The position numbers and the translations under genes were made by a program. Positions 5,422 to 6,128 of a stretch of 6,128 nt of DNA are shown piece after piece. The notes under the pieces were generated by a model, which worked only from the letters and a program-made list of their open reading frames with translations, was not told the DNA's origin and did not search any database. Numbering within the stretch: the stretch's first letter is position 1; every line of letters begins with the position of its first letter. Origin of the DNA: Bacillota bacterium (GTDB lineage Bacteria > Bacillota > Clostridia > Christensenellales > CAG-138); the NCBI GenBank assembly GCA_023461495.1, contig JAEYLA010000114.1, forward strand, positions 1 to 6,128, written 5' to 3'.

Positions 5422-6042
5422 TTACTCCCGCTGCACGTCAGGGCGCAGCGCCGAAAGGTCCAGCATGCACTGTTCCTGCGGCATGGGCTCGGCATCATAG
5501 CGAAGGCTGCCCGGATGGGAGGAGAGTACCTCAATATCGCCGTTGAGCCAGCGGCGCTGCTGATCCGCCTGTAACAGCACGGGCATGCGATCGTGCAGGA
5601 ATTTAAGATCCTTCGTCGCTTCCCTGGTCAGGATCACAAACCGGGGAAGCGTTTCATTGGGTTCCCAGCGGGATAGGCCTGCCATATAGAGAAGTGCGGC
5701 GTCCGGGTTGGAAATCCGGTGCTTCTTTTTATAAACGCTCTTTCTTTCCCATTCAAAATAGCAGGAAGCCGGTACAAGGCACCTGCCTTCCCGGAGCGCT
5801 CGAAGGAACATGGGCTTTTGCGCAACCGTTTCACTGCGGGCATTGATGACAACGCCGCCGCCATCCGGGCGTGAGAATCCCCATTTCATTGCCTGCGGCC
5901 GTCCGTTCATTGCGATGACAGGCACAACATTGGTCGGGAAGAGTTCTCCTGTACACAACGCCATGCCGGTATCGGAAGGGAGTGCCTGCAGGATACGGTG
6001 CAATGCCGCCTCTTCCGGCAGCAGGAAATAACGCCCGCACAT
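5422..6042 (-). CDS. SRAP-domain protein (SOS response-associated peptidase, HMCES/YedK type)
   Basis: The 206-residue protein is a complete SRAP domain. Family members bind single-stranded DNA and form a thiazolidine crosslink between Cys2 and an abasic site, shielding it from breakage. All key residues are present: C2 in the MCGRY N-terminus, N67 in INARSET, E97 in PASCYFEW, and H150 in LHDRMPV. MKWGF (52-56) and TREAT (139-143) are further family blocks. The ATG at 6042 is certain in practice, because Cys2 must be exposed after Met removal; GGGAGGG lies 8 bp upstream. An earlier in-frame ATG at 6087 would bury the Cys and destroy activity. The length is normal for bacterial members. It is a single-gene unit between its own promoter and terminator. 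Despite the family name, no LexA-box-like site is visible upstream. Confidence 0.95.
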   Translation of the reverse strand: MCGRYFLLPEEAALHRILQALPSDTGMALCTGELFPTNVVPVIAMNGRPQAMKWGFSRPDGGGVVINARSETVAQKPMFLRALREGRCLVPASCYFEWERKSVYKKKHRISNPDAALLYMAGLSRWEPNETLPRFVILTREATKDLKFLHDRMPVLLQADQQRRWLNGDIEVLSSHPGSLRYDAEPMPQEQCMLDLSALRPDVQRE

Positions 6043-6075
6043 AACCAATACCCTCCCAACGTGTTTCTTGATGGT

Positions 6076-6104
6076 ATGGTATCGCATTTATGCAGCGGAC
6101 TCAA
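6076..6104 (-). promoter_or_regulatory. Probable promoter of the SRAP gene
   Basis: On the - strand, -35 TTGAGT (6104-6099, 4/6) and -10 TACCAT (6081-6076, 4/6) are 17 bp apart. The start would be near 6069, giving a leader of about 27 nt. The spacer holds a small inverted repeat GCAT-AA-ATGC (6084-6093). No GAAC-N4-GTTC-like LexA site of the Bacillota type is seen between 6043 and 6128. Confidence 0.45.
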
Positions 6105-6128
6105 GCGCCTCTTCCCTTTAAACAGCCT

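Overview
The window looks like chromosomal DNA of a moderately GC-rich, low-copy-repeat Bacillota (Clostridia-like) bacterium. This is inferred from strong purine-rich ribosome binding sites, a PadR regulator paired with a HAAS/DUF1700 membrane protein, two radical SAM enzymes, and a DltE-like dehydrogenase. I cannot name a genus. No phage, transposase, CRISPR, rRNA or tRNA signal was seen.

Layout: 1-525 (+) is the 3' end of an ABC exporter subunit (Walker B, signature and H-loop present, Walker A outside the window). 526-856 has no gene; it holds a strong hairpin terminator (546-576) and a hairpin-rich repeat (584-849). 857-1600 (-) is a DltE-like short-chain dehydrogenase, divergent from 1776-2660 (+), an SPL-family radical SAM protein; promoters for both lie in the 175-bp gap. 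2661-2801 holds a short, internally deleted copy of the same repeat (2673-2746) and a second terminator (2757-2786). From 5298 leftward on the - strand runs a compact three-gene unit: PadR regulator, six-helix HAAS membrane protein, and a radical SAM protein with a SPASM/twitch-like C-terminus. Its gaps are 10 and 16 bp, each carrying a Shine-Dalgarno sequence. Last is 5422-6042 (-), an SRAP (HMCES/YedK-type) protein with its own promoter and terminator.

How the parts fit: the PadR unit is probably autoregulated. A 21-bp near-perfect palindrome lies at the expected transcription start, and one of its half-sites recurs inside the promoter spacer. PadR would control the membrane protein and, unusually, a radical SAM enzyme of unknown substrate. 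The other genes look like independent transcription units.

The most notable non-coding observation is that the two repeat copies lie just after the stop codons of two divergent genes, both in the sense direction of the gene, and both lead into a terminator hairpin. This suggests a polar 3'-UTR element rather than random intergenic debris. I see no complete new defence or mobile system here. The PadR-HAAS-radical SAM unit and the repeat family are the best candidates for follow-up.
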